The notes beneath the pieces were generated by a model. The model did no database searches. It was not told the DNA's origin and was given only the letters and a program-made list of their open reading frames with translations. A program made the translations under genes and the position numbers. Shown piece by piece: positions 42,826 through 51,662 of a stretch of DNA of 64,000 nucleotides. The number at the start of each line of letters is the position of its first letter. The first letter of the stretch is position 1. Source of the DNA: Halapricum salinum. Its GTDB lineage: Archaea; Halobacteriota; Halobacteria; Halobacteriales; Haloarculaceae. The DNA is taken from contig NZ_CP031310.1 in the NCBI RefSeq assembly GCF_004799665.1, forward strand, positions 1,418,887-1,482,886, read 5' to 3'.

Positions 42826-43824
42826 CTAATCGGCTCTCGGGTGGGGCTTGCGTTCGTCGGCGAGTAACTCACCGACTTCGGCGAGCAGGCCGACCAGCAC
42901 GGGTCCGGCGATGACGCCGACGACGCCGACCGAGAGGACGCCGCCGACGAATCCGATGAAGTAGAGGCTGCCGGGCATCTTCGCGGTGAGCGACGCCAGC
43001 TGTGGCCGAATGAGCGCGTCGGGCAAGAAGCCGACGAAGAACAGCCCGAGCCCGCCGACCAGTATCGCCTGCGTGGTGTTCTCGTTGATGAAGACCTCGA
43101 AGCCACCGATCCCCAGCACGAGCACGCTCGGGCCGATGACCGGGATGAACTGGAGGATTCCGCTGACGACCGCGAACGAGAACGCAGTGTCGTATCCCAG
43201 CAGCCAGAAGAAAAGATATGCGATCAGGAAGGTGCCGAACGCCGTCGCCGCCTGCAGCACGTAGATCGCATAGAGCGTCGACCGCAGGCGCTCGTGCAGC
43301 GACATCACGATGTCGTAGTACTCCCGGGGTACTGGCCGGAGCAACGCACTGCTGACGTCGCCCGGGCGCAACAATAGCGCGTAGACCAGCAGGACGAACA
43401 AAAAGAGCTTGAATCCCAGGGCAGGTGCCGCCCGGGCGGTCGACAGCGCCAGTGATTCGGCGAGGCCGCTCACCTGGGTAGTCACGTCGGCCAACTCGAC
43501 GACGTAACGCATCCCGCCGAGTTCGACGACAGTCTGGTCTGGCAACTCCCCCAGGAGAGCAACCAGATCGCCCCGTCTGAGATACAGCACGATCCCCAGT
43601 GGCAGGATCACCAGGATGACGATGATGAATGCCAGCGCCGTACTCACTCCGGCGGCGAGCCGCGGCCCGAGCCCGCGGCCGACCAACCACCGCCGCACCG
43701 GCAACAGCACGTACGCGACCGTGATCGCGAAGAAGATCGTCCCGAACACCTCCCGCAAGATGAACACCGACAGCACCCCGAGCGTGACGAGCAGCCCCGC
43801 CAACACAGTGACGCGTCGAACCAT
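42826..43824 (-). CDS. AI-2E family (PerM/YdiK-like) membrane transporter
   Basis: 332 aa from the ATG at 43824 (a GTG two codons upstream is possible). Eight helices with the family pattern: two N-terminal helices, a soluble loop (residues ~85-135), then GFLPDALIRPQLASLTAKMPGSLYFIGFVGGVLSVGVVG. Members export small molecules or exchange Na+/H+. Substrate unknown here. Confidence 0.9.
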   Translation of the reverse strand: MVRRVTVLAGLLVTLGVLSVFILREVFGTIFFAITVAYVLLPVRRWLVGRGLGPRLAAGVSTALAFIIVILVILPLGIVLYLRRGDLVALLGELPDQTVVELGGMRYVVELADVTTQVSGLAESLALSTARAAPALGFKLFLFVLLVYALLLRPGDVSSALLRPVPREYYDIVMSLHERLRSTLYAIYVLQAATAFGTFLIAYLFFWLLGYDTAFSFAVVSGILQFIPVIGPSVLVLGIGGFEVFINENTTQAILVGGLGLFFVGFLPDALIRPQLASLTAKMPGSLYFIGFVGGVLSVGVVGVIAGPVLVGLLAEVGELLADERKPHPRAD

Positions 43825-43893
43825 TGTCACCCTATTCGACGGACGCTGTCAAAATCGTTTTCACTGCCTTCGCCCGCGTCGCTCCCGCCCATC

Positions 43894-45945
43894 TCATCCA
43901 TGTCCGGGATAGTCCCGTTCGAACCGATCGGCGATCTCGTCGGTATCGATCTCGATCAACACCGGCCGCCCGTGCGGGCAGGCATAGGGATTGTCACAGT
44001 CGGCAAGCGCCTCCAGCAACGACAGGATCGACCCGTCCGTCAGCGACGTGTTCGCCGTCACGGAGGGATAACAGGCCAGATCCGCCAGCAACTCGTCGGC
44101 GACGGCCTCGACGGTCTCGGCGGCCGCCCCCTCGTGAGAGACGAACGACGAGAGGACGTCCCGGACGAGTTCGGGTCCGCCGGACTCGGCCAGCAACGCC
44201 GGGACCGTCCGCACTTCGACCGTGCGCTCGTCGATCCGATCCGCCTGAAAGCCCAGCCGCGAAAGAGCGTCGGTGAACCGCTCGAACAGCGCCGACTCTC
44301 TGGCCGTGAGTTCGATCTCGACCGCTTCGGCGAGCACCTGCGTCGTCGTCTCGCCCAGGAACCGCTCCCGGAGTCGTTCGTAGTTGATCCGCTCGTCGGC
44401 GGCGTGCTGGTCGAGCAACACCAGCCCGTCGTCGGTCTCGGCCACGACGTACGTCTCCTGGAACTGCCCGAGCACGCGCATCGACGGCAACGACCCGAAC
44501 TCCCGCACCGTGGGATCGTCCTCGCCGAAGTGTTGCTGGTCGGTCGCGGTCATCGACGGTGACTGCCGTGAGTCCCGATCACTCCCCGACGACCCCCGTC
44601 GACCGGAAACAGGGGGGTCATCTCCGACGCCCTCGCCTTCCTCGCTGGCCCCCGTCTCGCTCGCGGACGACCCAACCGATCTCGGCGACGCTGACGCGCT
44701 CGACGAGTCTGCCGTTGCCTCACCGCTGGACTGGGACCGAGTCGATTCGTGACCGGCCGCCGTCTCTCCATCACCGTGGGCTGCTGGCCCCTGTGTCTCT
44801 CTGGTCGCATCCGCGTTCGTGGTCTCGCCGGTCGAGGGTAGACCGTCGCTTCCACTCGAACTCTCCTCGCGCTCGCCGGGGTTAATCTCGGTCTGTTCGG
44901 GGGCTGACCGGCCCCGCGGCGCGGTCGATCGTAGCAATCCCTCTCGCTTCAGTGCGTCCGCGACGGCGACGGTGATCTGCTCGCGAACTCTCTCGTCGTC
45001 GGCGAAGCGAATGTCCATCTTTCTGGGGTGGACGTTGACGTCCACGTCGCTCGGATCGATCTCGACGAACAGCACGGCAAAGGGATACCGATCGCTCGCG
45101 AGCTGGGTCTCGTAGGCTTCCATGACGGCCTCGCGGACGGCGTCGGCGGTGACGTACCGCCCGTTGACGTACGTCGAGAGGTACTCTCGACTCGCGCGGT
45201 TGGTCTCGGGATGGCTGACCAGCCCGGACACCGACTCCAGGGGCCCTTCAGGTACTGCCTCATCGTCGAGTTCGATCATCGCCTGGGCCACCTCCCGGCC
45301 GTAGACATCCATGACCGTCTCCCGGAGACCGCCCTGGCCGGTCGTCGCGAACGTCTCCCGGCCGTCGTGTTCCAGTTCGAAGGCGATGTCGGGGTTCGCC
45401 AGCGCGTAGGCGGTCACGACGCTGTTGACGTGGGCGAACTCGGTGGCGTCCTGACTGAGGTACTTCCGACGGGCGGGCACGTTGTAGAACAGGTCCTCGA
45501 CTTCGATCGTGGTGCCCTCGGGACAGCCCGCCGGCCGCACACGCTCGACGTCACCGCCTTCGACGAGGAGTTCCGTCCCCCGGTCGCCGCCCTGCGGTCG
45601 CGAGGTGATCGTCAGTCGCGAGACCGCGCCGATGGCGTGCAGCGCCTCCCCACGAAATCCGAGCGTCGCCAGTCCGCCCTCCAGATCGTCGATGTTTCGG
45701 ATTTTGGAGGTCGTGTGCTTCTCGACTGCCCGGCGGAGGGACTGTTCGTCCATCCCGATCCCGTCGTCGCTGACCCGGATCGACTCCGTGCCGCCGCTCT
45801 CGACCGCGACGCGTACTCTGGAGGCGTCGGCGTCGAGGCTGTTCTCGACCAGCTCCTTGACGACCGAGGCCGGCCGCTCGACGACTTCGCCGGCCGCGAT
45901 CCGTTCGACCGTCGTCGGATCGAGTTCCCGTATCTCCGGGGCCAT
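43894..45945 (-). CDS. mutL: DNA mismatch repair protein MutL
   Basis: 683 aa. N-terminal GHKL ATPase (AAGEVVERPASVVKELVENSLDA, VSDDGIGMD, TLGFRGEAL) and a C-terminal domain with endonuclease motif DQHAADERINYE and zinc-site ACPHGRP, so it should nick DNA. A ~150-residue disordered Ser/Glu/Gly linker (about 345-510) joins them. mutS, usually next to mutL, is not in this window. Confidence 0.96.
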   Translation of the reverse strand: MAPEIRELDPTTVERIAAGEVVERPASVVKELVENSLDADASRVRVAVESGGTESIRVSDDGIGMDEQSLRRAVEKHTTSKIRNIDDLEGGLATLGFRGEALHAIGAVSRLTITSRPQGGDRGTELLVEGGDVERVRPAGCPEGTTIEVEDLFYNVPARRKYLSQDATEFAHVNSVVTAYALANPDIAFELEHDGRETFATTGQGGLRETVMDVYGREVAQAMIELDDEAVPEGPLESVSGLVSHPETNRASREYLSTYVNGRYVTADAVREAVMEAYETQLASDRYPFAVLFVEIDPSDVDVNVHPRKMDIRFADDERVREQITVAVADALKREGLLRSTAPRGRSAPEQTEINPGEREESSSGSDGLPSTGETTNADATRETQGPAAHGDGETAAGHESTRSQSSGEATADSSSASASPRSVGSSASETGASEEGEGVGDDPPVSGRRGSSGSDRDSRQSPSMTATDQQHFGEDDPTVREFGSLPSMRVLGQFQETYVVAETDDGLVLLDQHAADERINYERLRERFLGETTTQVLAEAVEIELTARESALFERFTDALSRLGFQADRIDERTVEVRTVPALLAESGGPELVRDVLSSFVSHEGAAAETVEAVADELLADLACYPSVTANTSLTDGSILSLLEALADCDNPYACPHGRPVLIEIDTDEIADRFERDYPGHG

Positions 45946-46098
45946 TCGTTGCCTGGGATTGTGGGGGGACCGCCTTGAGTGTGTCCTCTACACGGTCGGG
46001 GCTACTGACTGGAGCTTCGCGAGAACGCCTCACGGTCCGGGGTCGCTCACCGTTTTTCGTCGTCGCTATCGCTCCTCCGTCGATGTGGTCGCGAGAAG

Positions 46099-46170
46099 AG
46101 CCTAGGCCGGGAGTTGAACCCGGGCTCTCGTCCTTACCAAGGACGCGCTTTACCGCTAAGCTACCCAGGC
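46099..46170 (-). tRNA. tRNA-Thr (anticodon GGT)
   Basis: 72 nt on the minus strand. Acceptor GCCTGGG/CCTAGGC (one G-T wobble), anticodon arm CGTCC-TTGGTAA-GGACG, T-arm CCGGG-TTCAACT-CCCGG. No CCA encoded, no intron. Confidence 0.95.
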
Positions 46171-46237
46171 GCGCACCTGTTGGTAACCCCGAGTTGTCTT
46201 TAGGCGTTTCGATTCGCCCCCGTCGTGGCGGGCGATA

Positions 46238-46900
46238 TCAGTGGTCTGCGGAGGTACGGACGCCCTCGTTGCCGGCCGAATCGACGCTCACGACAGCGGT
46301 CAGCTGTTCGTCGACGTCCTCGGGCAGGGTCGCTTCGGGCGTGCCGTTGCCGAGTTCGGCCGCGAGTTCGCGGAGCTGTGGGGTGGGCGTCGTTCCGGCA
46401 GCGGTCGTTCCGGCGACGGCTGCGAGCTCGAAGACGTCGCGTTCGAGGTTGGAATCGAGCGTCTTGTCGGTTTCGCGAGCCACAGTTTGATCGCGGCCGA
46501 ACGCGCGGACGACCTCGACGGCGGCGCTGCTGGCTTCGGTTCGGGCCAGCAGGTAGAACCCGCGGGCGACGAGGATGTCGGCGACGAGAATGTCCAGATC
46601 AGCCTCGTCGGCGTCGCCCTCGGCCCAGGGGTTCTCGTGGGCGAGCCGTCGCGTCTGGGCCAGCCCCTCGTAGATCAACTGGACGCCGGCCGCTCGTTCG
46701 GCGATCGCGTCCTCGGCGCTGAGGTCGTCGAGGCTCCGGCCGGCATGTTCGAGGGTCGTCCTCGCACACGCGACGGTGAACACGCCCGGGGCCATCGAGC
46801 CTGCATCTACCAGTGCCGAGATCCGGTCTGTGACCTGCTGAGGGTCGACGTCGTCGACGGCGTCCAACGCGGCTGCTCGGACCGCCGCGGCTTCCTGCAT
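46238..46900 (-). CDS. Helical haloarchaeal protein of unknown function (DUF7114-like)
   Basis: 220 aa, all-helical by composition, soluble. DPQQVTDRISALVDAGSMAPGVFTV and DEADLDILVADILVARGFYLLARTEAS recall the helical scaffold of polyprenyl synthases, but no DDxxD motif is present. It could be a non-catalytic partner (inference). The family name is from memory. Confidence 0.68.
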   Translation of the reverse strand: MQEAAAVRAAALDAVDDVDPQQVTDRISALVDAGSMAPGVFTVACARTTLEHAGRSLDDLSAEDAIAERAAGVQLIYEGLAQTRRLAHENPWAEGDADEADLDILVADILVARGFYLLARTEASSAAVEVVRAFGRDQTVARETDKTLDSNLERDVFELAAVAGTTAAGTTPTPQLRELAAELGNGTPEATLPEDVDEQLTAVVSVDSAGNEGVRTSADH

Positions 46901-46960
46901 CGTGCAAATCTAGCGGTGGGATAGGCAAAGACCTTTGGAAACCACAACCGTCCTTTCGGT

Positions 46961-47644
46961 GTGATCCGAACGCAGACGGCCGACGACATCTGCACGGTCA
47001 CGCTCGACCGCCCGGCCTGCCGGAACGCGCTCACACCCGACGCACTCGAAGCCCTCCGAAACGCAGTCGAGACGACCGACGCGTCGGTCGTCTACCTCCA
47101 CGGCGCGGGCGAGGCCTTCTGTGCCGGAGCCGACCTCGACGTCGTCGCCGACCTCGACGACGAGAGTGTCGAGGCGTTCGTCCGTGCTGGCCAGCGAGCC
47201 GCGACTGCACTCGCAGAGACCGATGTGGTCACGGTCGCCGGAATCGACGGCCCAGCCCGAGGCGGCGGGGTCGAACTGGCGCTGGGCTGTGACCTTCGTG
47301 TCGCCACTCCGGCGGCGACGTTCGCCGAGTCGGGCGTCTCGCTGGGGCTGTTCGGTGCGTGGGGTGGGACGGCTAGGCTCCCACGGATCGTCGGGCTGGG
47401 TGAGGCGATGGATCTCGCACTCACGGGCAGGGTGATCGACGCCGACGCGGCGCTCCGGATGGGACTGGTCTCGCGCGTCGTCGAGGAGCCAAGAGAGATC
47501 GCCGAGACGATCGCTGCCCACGACCCTCGGGCACTCCAGACGATCAAGACCCGACTTCGAGACACGGCGTCTCGGGCAGATCAGGAAGATCGAGAGGTCG
47601 AGGCGTTCGCCAGCCTGCTCAAAACAGCGTCATTCGACGACTAG
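46961..47644 (+). CDS. Enoyl-CoA hydratase/isomerase family protein
   Basis: 227 aa from a GTG start. Crotonase fold: CRNALTPDALEAL, oxyanion-hole GAGEAFCAGADLDVV and GIDGPARGGGVELALGCDLRVA, then FAESGVSLGLFGAWGGTARLPRIVGLGEAMDLALTG. The C-terminal helix region is shorter than in 250-260-residue relatives. Acyl-CoA substrate unknown. Divergent from the 46238 gene. Confidence 0.9.
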   Translation: MIRTQTADDICTVTLDRPACRNALTPDALEALRNAVETTDASVVYLHGAGEAFCAGADLDVVADLDDESVEAFVRAGQRAATALAETDVVTVAGIDGPARGGGVELALGCDLRVATPAATFAESGVSLGLFGAWGGTARLPRIVGLGEAMDLALTGRVIDADAALRMGLVSRVVEEPREIAETIAAHDPRALQTIKTRLRDTASRADQEDREVEAFASLLKTASFDD

Positions 47645-47700
47645 ACGTGAGCCGTCCGGACCGAAACCGTTGTGTCGGCTGACCGACTACGAGGGGGCAC

Positions 47701-48378
47701 ATGCCGGACTGTGAGTACTGTTCGGCGTCGTTCGACGACGAGGATTCCTACTACGCTCACCTCGGCGACGAACACGCCGCCGAACTGGGGCCGATCGACC
47801 AGCGCCGCGTCGACCAACACACCGGAGGAAGCGGCGACGAGGGAATCCCGGCCGGGCCGGTCGTCCTCGTGGGCGTTATCGGGTTCGCACTCGCGGTCGT
47901 CGTTTACGTTGTGTTCTTCTTCGGTGGGGGATCGGCTGCCTCCGAGGCGGGGCCGCCGGCGACCATCAACGGAATCAACGTATCGAAAACGCCGGTGAAC
48001 GTCGGCGAATCGGACTTCCACGGGGCGATCAACGTCACGATCGACGGCGAGCGGCTCGACTTTAGCCGGGAACGCTTCCAGTTACAAGACTCGGCGTTCC
48101 ACTTCGAGAACGGCAACGGCGCTGTCTGGCACGGGCACGCGGACGCTTTGACGCTTCGGTACGCGATGGCGACGCTCGGACTCAACGTTACCGATTCGAC
48201 CGTCACGTACGACGGCACGACCTACCGGGACAGCGATCCCGACACGACGGTCCGCGTTCGGATCGACGGCGAAGACGCCGACCCGTCGAACGCGACGCTC
48301 GATGGCGTTCGTAGCGTCTCCAATGCCGACGCTGGTGACTTTATCCACATCGTCGTGACGACGAACGAGTCTACCTAG
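47701..48378 (+). CDS. Zinc-finger-anchored membrane protein with extracellular domain
   Basis: 225 aa. An N-terminal C2H2 finger (DCEYCSASFDDEDSYYAHLGDEH) faces the cytoplasm. One membrane helix (GPVVLVGVIGFALAVVVYVV, residues ~58-80) is followed by a ~140-residue beta-rich outer domain. A finger fused to a membrane anchor suggests a sensor or tether. No known family named. Confidence 0.75.
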   Translation: MPDCEYCSASFDDEDSYYAHLGDEHAAELGPIDQRRVDQHTGGSGDEGIPAGPVVLVGVIGFALAVVVYVVFFFGGGSAASEAGPPATINGINVSKTPVNVGESDFHGAINVTIDGERLDFSRERFQLQDSAFHFENGNGAVWHGHADALTLRYAMATLGLNVTDSTVTYDGTTYRDSDPDTTVRVRIDGEDADPSNATLDGVRSVSNADAGDFIHIVVTTNEST

Positions 48379-49205
48379 TAGGGCTCCTCGGGCCCTGGCG
48401 GGACGCGCCGTTTGTGCGTGCTCCCCTCATATAGCGCTCGAACGCGTTCGACGACGTTCGCTTCGACGCCAATCTCACGAGCGGTCGCGCTCGCCGGGAC
48501 GCCACCCTCGACGTGCAGCGCGAGAATCGAATCGAGCGTATCGTACTCGATCCCCAGCTCTTCCTCGTCGGTCTGGCCGACCCACATCCCGGCAGTGGGT
48601 GTCCGTGAGGCGACCGACTCGGGGACCCCCACCGCGCGTGCGAGCTGGCGGACCTGTTGTTTGTAGAGATTCGCGATCGGATGGCAGTCGACCGCCCCGT
48701 CGCCGTACTTCGTGAAGTAGCCGATCAGCGCTTCCGTGCGGTTGCCAGTTCCCAGGACGAGTGCGTCCTCGGTGTTGGCGACGAGATAGTTGAGGACCGC
48801 GCGAGTGCGTACGCGGAGGTTCCCGGCAGCCATCCGATTGTCCTGTGCTTCGGGATAGGCGTCGAGGAAGGCCTCGACGATCGGTTCGATCTCGATCACG
48901 TCGTATGGCACTTCGAACCTCTGGGCGACCCGCTCGGCGTCGCTCATCGTCTTCTCGTCGTTCATCGTGCTTGGCATTATCAGCCCGTGAACGTTCTCGG
49001 GCCCCAGCGCCTCGGCAGCGAGCCCGGTGACGAGCCCGCTGTCGACGCCGCCGGAGATTCCCAGGACCGTCTGGTCCACACCTGCGGCTGCGGTCTGCGT
49101 TTGGATGAACTCGACGAGGTGGGTGCGCCGCTGTTCGACCTCTGCGTCGCTCAGCGTGAGATCGAGTGGATCGCCTGCGGTCGCGATCGTCTCGGAATCG
49201 GACAT
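48375..49205 (-). CDS. nadE: NAD+ synthase (NH3-dependent)
   Basis: 276 aa. Completes NAD+ by amidating deamido-NAD+. ATP-pyrophosphatase P-loop GISGGVDSGLVTGLAAE, then STMNDEKTMSDAERVAQ, VLGTGNRTEALIGYFTKYGDG and the C-terminal STHKRRVPP. No glutaminase domain, so it uses free ammonia. Overlaps the 47701 gene's 3' end by 4 bp on opposite strands. Confidence 0.95.
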   Translation of the reverse strand: MSDSETIATAGDPLDLTLSDAEVEQRRTHLVEFIQTQTAAAGVDQTVLGISGGVDSGLVTGLAAEALGPENVHGLIMPSTMNDEKTMSDAERVAQRFEVPYDVIEIEPIVEAFLDAYPEAQDNRMAAGNLRVRTRAVLNYLVANTEDALVLGTGNRTEALIGYFTKYGDGAVDCHPIANLYKQQVRQLARAVGVPESVASRTPTAGMWVGQTDEEELGIEYDTLDSILALHVEGGVPASATAREIGVEANVVERVRALYEGSTHKRRVPPGPEEPY

Positions 49206-49305
49206 GTTATCGGCTGTTCGGCCTGGAGTGACTAATAGTCACGCGATACTAGGTATCGGTGGACGTCCGTTCGCGAGTGCGCGACCGATATCGGATTGCC
49301 AATCG

Positions 49306-50103
49306 TCACTGGATCTCGATCTGGAGTTCGTACTCGTTTGTCGCCCCGTTGTATCCGTATGGGTTGATGTAGTACGTGCCGGGCTGGGACGCAATCAGGT
49401 CGGCGCTCTCGTCGTCGGTCGTCGAATAGCCACCGGTCAATTCCATTTGATCGGGGCCGTGGATATCCAGATCGAGGTCGCCCTGGCTGCTGTGGTCGAA
49501 TCCGATCGTCGCGGTAAGTTCTTCTCCCTGTTCGAGGTCGACTGCGAAGTAGTGGTCCTCGCCGTTTTCGATCCGGTAGGGTCCGTGCGTTCCCGCGGAC
49601 ACGGACGGTGCGTCGGAGAACGACCCACCCGGGATCTCGGGCGACCCACCCGGGCTCTCGGGCGACCCACTGGAGTCCTCACGCAGGAAGAAGTACCAGC
49701 CACCTGCACCTGCCGCAGCGAGCACGCCACCGCCGGCCAGCAGCTCGCGCCGACCGATTCCGTCGTCGTCTCGGGGCGGCTGCCCTCCCTGGTACTGCCC
49801 CTGCGGTGGTTGTCCTTGCGGCGGTTGCCCCTGTTGATACTGACCCTGCGGTGGCTGGCCCTGCTGGTACTGACCCTGGCCTTGCTGGTACTGACCCTGG
49901 TCTTGCTGATATTGCCCCTGCGGCGGTTGCCCCTGCTGGCCCTGCGGCGATTGCCCCTGTCCCTGTTGCGGTGGGTTCTGAGACTGGTGGTCCTGCTGGG
50001 GTGACGGCTGCTCTTCCCCTGCGTTCGTGAGTGATCCGTTGCAGTTCCAGCACTCGGTCGCCTCCGGCCCAACGTCTGCCCCACAATGTGGACACTGTGT
50101 CAT
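49306..50103 (-). CDS. Zinc-ribbon protein with Gln/Pro/Gly repeats, membrane anchor and PPC-like domain
   Basis: 265 aa. N-terminal zinc ribbon CPHCGADVGPEATECWNC, then ~80 residues of PPQGQYQQGQ-type repeats, then an RR-containing membrane segment (IGRRELLAGGGVLAAAGAGG, ~residues 117-140). A Ser/Pro linker precedes a C-terminal PPC-like beta sandwich (EDHYFAVDLEQGEELTATIGF...SQPGTYYINPYG). The repeat should be flexible or phase-separating on the cytoplasmic side. Function unknown. Confidence 0.78.
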   Translation of the reverse strand: MTQCPHCGADVGPEATECWNCNGSLTNAGEEQPSPQQDHQSQNPPQQGQGQSPQGQQGQPPQGQYQQDQGQYQQGQGQYQQGQPPQGQYQQGQPPQGQPPQGQYQGGQPPRDDDGIGRRELLAGGGVLAAAGAGGWYFFLREDSSGSPESPGGSPEIPGGSFSDAPSVSAGTHGPYRIENGEDHYFAVDLEQGEELTATIGFDHSSQGDLDLDIHGPDQMELTGGYSTTDDESADLIASQPGTYYINPYGYNGATNEYELQIEIQ

Positions 50104-50328
50104 ATGTCATCCATCAATAATCGATACTATAAAAGTATTCATTAGGATGGCACGTCCCCTACTCGGTCGCAATCCGGGGACTTATGTCGCTTTGGGTTCT
50201 CAACTCGCAGTGAACGCCAGTGTCTTGCAAGTGACGCAAGGCGCGGGGCGCGAGCGACCGAAGCGAGTGCAGTGCGCCGGTGGTGAGCGATTCCGTCGGA
50301 ATCGCGATCCTCGGCGCGAACGAAGTGA

Positions 50329-50399
50329 GCGCCGGTGGTCCAGTGGTAGGACATTAGCTTCCCAAGCTAATAGCCCGGGTTCAATTCCCGGCCGGCGCA
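50329..50399 (+). tRNA. tRNA-Gly (anticodon CCC)
   Basis: 71 nt. Acceptor GCGCCGG/CCGGCGC, anticodon arm TTAGC-TTCCCAA-GCTAA, T-arm CCGGG-TTCAATT-CCCGG, discriminator A. Pieces of its 3' end recur 170-225 bp downstream. Confidence 0.95.
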
Positions 50400-50547
50400 T
50401 AGCGAGGTCGAACGAAGTGAGACCTCGGACAGTGAGCGGGGAACGCAGTGACCCGCGAGCATTTCTGGATTCGAACAACTCGTGAGCGGCAAATGCAACT
50501 TTGCGGGAATTGAATTACGGCAGACCGACCGTAGTGAGGTCTGGCAT

Positions 50548-50623
50548 CGGGTTCAATTTCCGAGTGACACGGTCACTCGGTGTTCGCGATCGCACCGGTG
50601 ATCGCTCACTCCCGGCCGGCGCA
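50548..50623 (+). repeat. Interrupted duplicate of the tRNA-Gly 3' half
   Basis: CGGGTTCAATTTCC (50548-50561) matches the T-arm of tRNA-Gly. After about 48 bp of short palindromes TCCCGGCCGGCGCA (50610-50623) is identical to its last 14 bases. Direct repeats of a tRNA 3' end are the usual trace of integrase-mediated insertion. Confidence 0.5.
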
Positions 50624-50747
50624 CTACCACTTTTTACTTCGTCGGGTTTCCTCGGCTGCCTTTGGCAGCCTGCGGGAACCTCTCTCTGCTCACGGCGGCT
50701 TCGCCGCCGTCCGCATGGTCAGCGGGACCGACGGTCCCGCTCGACTT

Positions 50748-50770
50748 GCAAAAACGTGGGGAAAAACACC
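50748..50770 (+). repeat. GCAAAAAC-type dispersed repeat, copy 1
   Basis: GCAAAAACGTGGGGAAAAA followed by CACC; a near-identical copy lies at 63566-63588. Both are intergenic and each is preceded by short TTCGCT-rich palindromes. Confidence 0.5.
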
Positions 50771-50799
50771 CTTCTCGCTCAGCCTTCGGCTTCGCGAGA

Positions 50800-50985
50800 A
50801 GTGAAACGGCTCCCTTCGGTCGCCGTATGCTGCAATCCTTCCGCAACCGCACAGCACCGCAACCGCCACACACCTCCCCAACCGATTCTCTCAGTCGCTT
50901 CGCTCCTTCAGTCATCCCTCACACAGAATCGTCGCGCACAAGGCGCGACCGCGTGCGCATCCTGCGCGCGCTGGACGAACGGCCG
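50800..50985 (+). repeat. Dispersed palindromic repeat, copy C (partial)
   Basis: Shares with copy A the blocks ACAGCACCG, CCTCCCCAACCGATTCTCTC, TCATCCCTCACAC and a GCGCGCG-rich end. The hairpin half seen in copies A and B is missing. Confidence 0.6.
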
Positions 50986-51166
50986 CGCAACCCCAACAGC
51001 TGGCCGAGAACCTCGACCTCAACTACGATACCGTCCGCCACCACCTCGACGTCCTCTCGGTGTGGTTCAGCAATAGCGTTTCCAACTCTGCCTGGCAGGC
51101 GATGTCGGTGTTCCACGTCCTCGAATCCCCGCCATCGCGTTCCTGCTCTGGGCGACGCTCGACTGA
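50939..51166 (+). pseudogene. Broken winged-helix regulator with membrane tail
   Basis: One frame reads RRDRVRILRALDERPRNPN. After a frameshift the next reads QLAENLDLNYDTVRHHLDVL, together a typical haloarchaeal winged helix. A third frame ends RIPAIAFLLWATLD before TGA at 51164-51166, a hydrophobic tail as in membrane-attached regulators. At least two frameshifts and an internal deletion disable it. Confidence 0.65.
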
Positions 51167-51662
51167 CTGACGCACTCTCTTTCTGGCTGTTCTCCCGATT
51201 CGCCCGCCACGGCTCGATCTGCCCATTCGATATCGTCGTAATTGATTTACGACCGCTCCTCGGCCGAATGGCTGTCTGAACCCTGGAGAGCGGTGCCTCG
51301 CGCTTCTCTCGCGCTCTCGATCCTGCTGACTGTTTCTATCGCGTGCCACCGAGTCGGCTGCGTCCTGATCCAGCGCTTCCGCCCTGATCTTGCTGGTATC
51401 GGATGGGTACTCGACCCCCGTGACTCGCGTCTTCCCGTTCACTCGATGATCGGCATTCGAGGGGGCTCCACTGCCCGCCTCGATTTGCTTCGGGCCCGTG
51501 GCGAACGACGTCCGCTCTCTGACGGCGCTGCAGACCTGCTCTGTCTTGATCTGTGAACTCACGCTTTCCGACGATATATCTATCTCTGCTATATCGAATC
51601 TCACGATGTCGGTCTGCGGACAGACGATTTATCCCGGCGGGTGGCTAGTAGAGAGGTAGCGA

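Larger units (their letters stand above)
50400..51662 (+). other. Gene-poor scar: tRNA fragments, dispersed repeats and a decayed regulator
   Basis: About 1.26 kb without an intact gene. 50548-50561 and 50610-50623 repeat the tRNA-Gly T-arm and 3' end. 50748-50770 holds a GCAAAAACGTGGGGAAAAA repeat and 50800-50985 a partial palindromic repeat. 50939-51166 is a broken winged-helix gene. 51170-51560 shows nothing convincing. A CGATATA/TATATCG inverted repeat (51572-51578/51590-51596) lies before the next gene. The layout resembles the remains of an element inserted at a tRNA gene. Confidence 0.55.

Noticed and set aside
50274-50284. Second tRNA-Gly 5' end (GCGCCGGTGGT) just before the gene
   Set aside because: Only 11 bp in a GC-rich palindromic stretch; too short to claim as a tRNA fragment.
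51023-51604. A 193-codon minus-strand frame in the gene-poor region
   Set aside because: Composition is neutral to basic with no domain, and it runs antisense through the decayed winged-helix gene.
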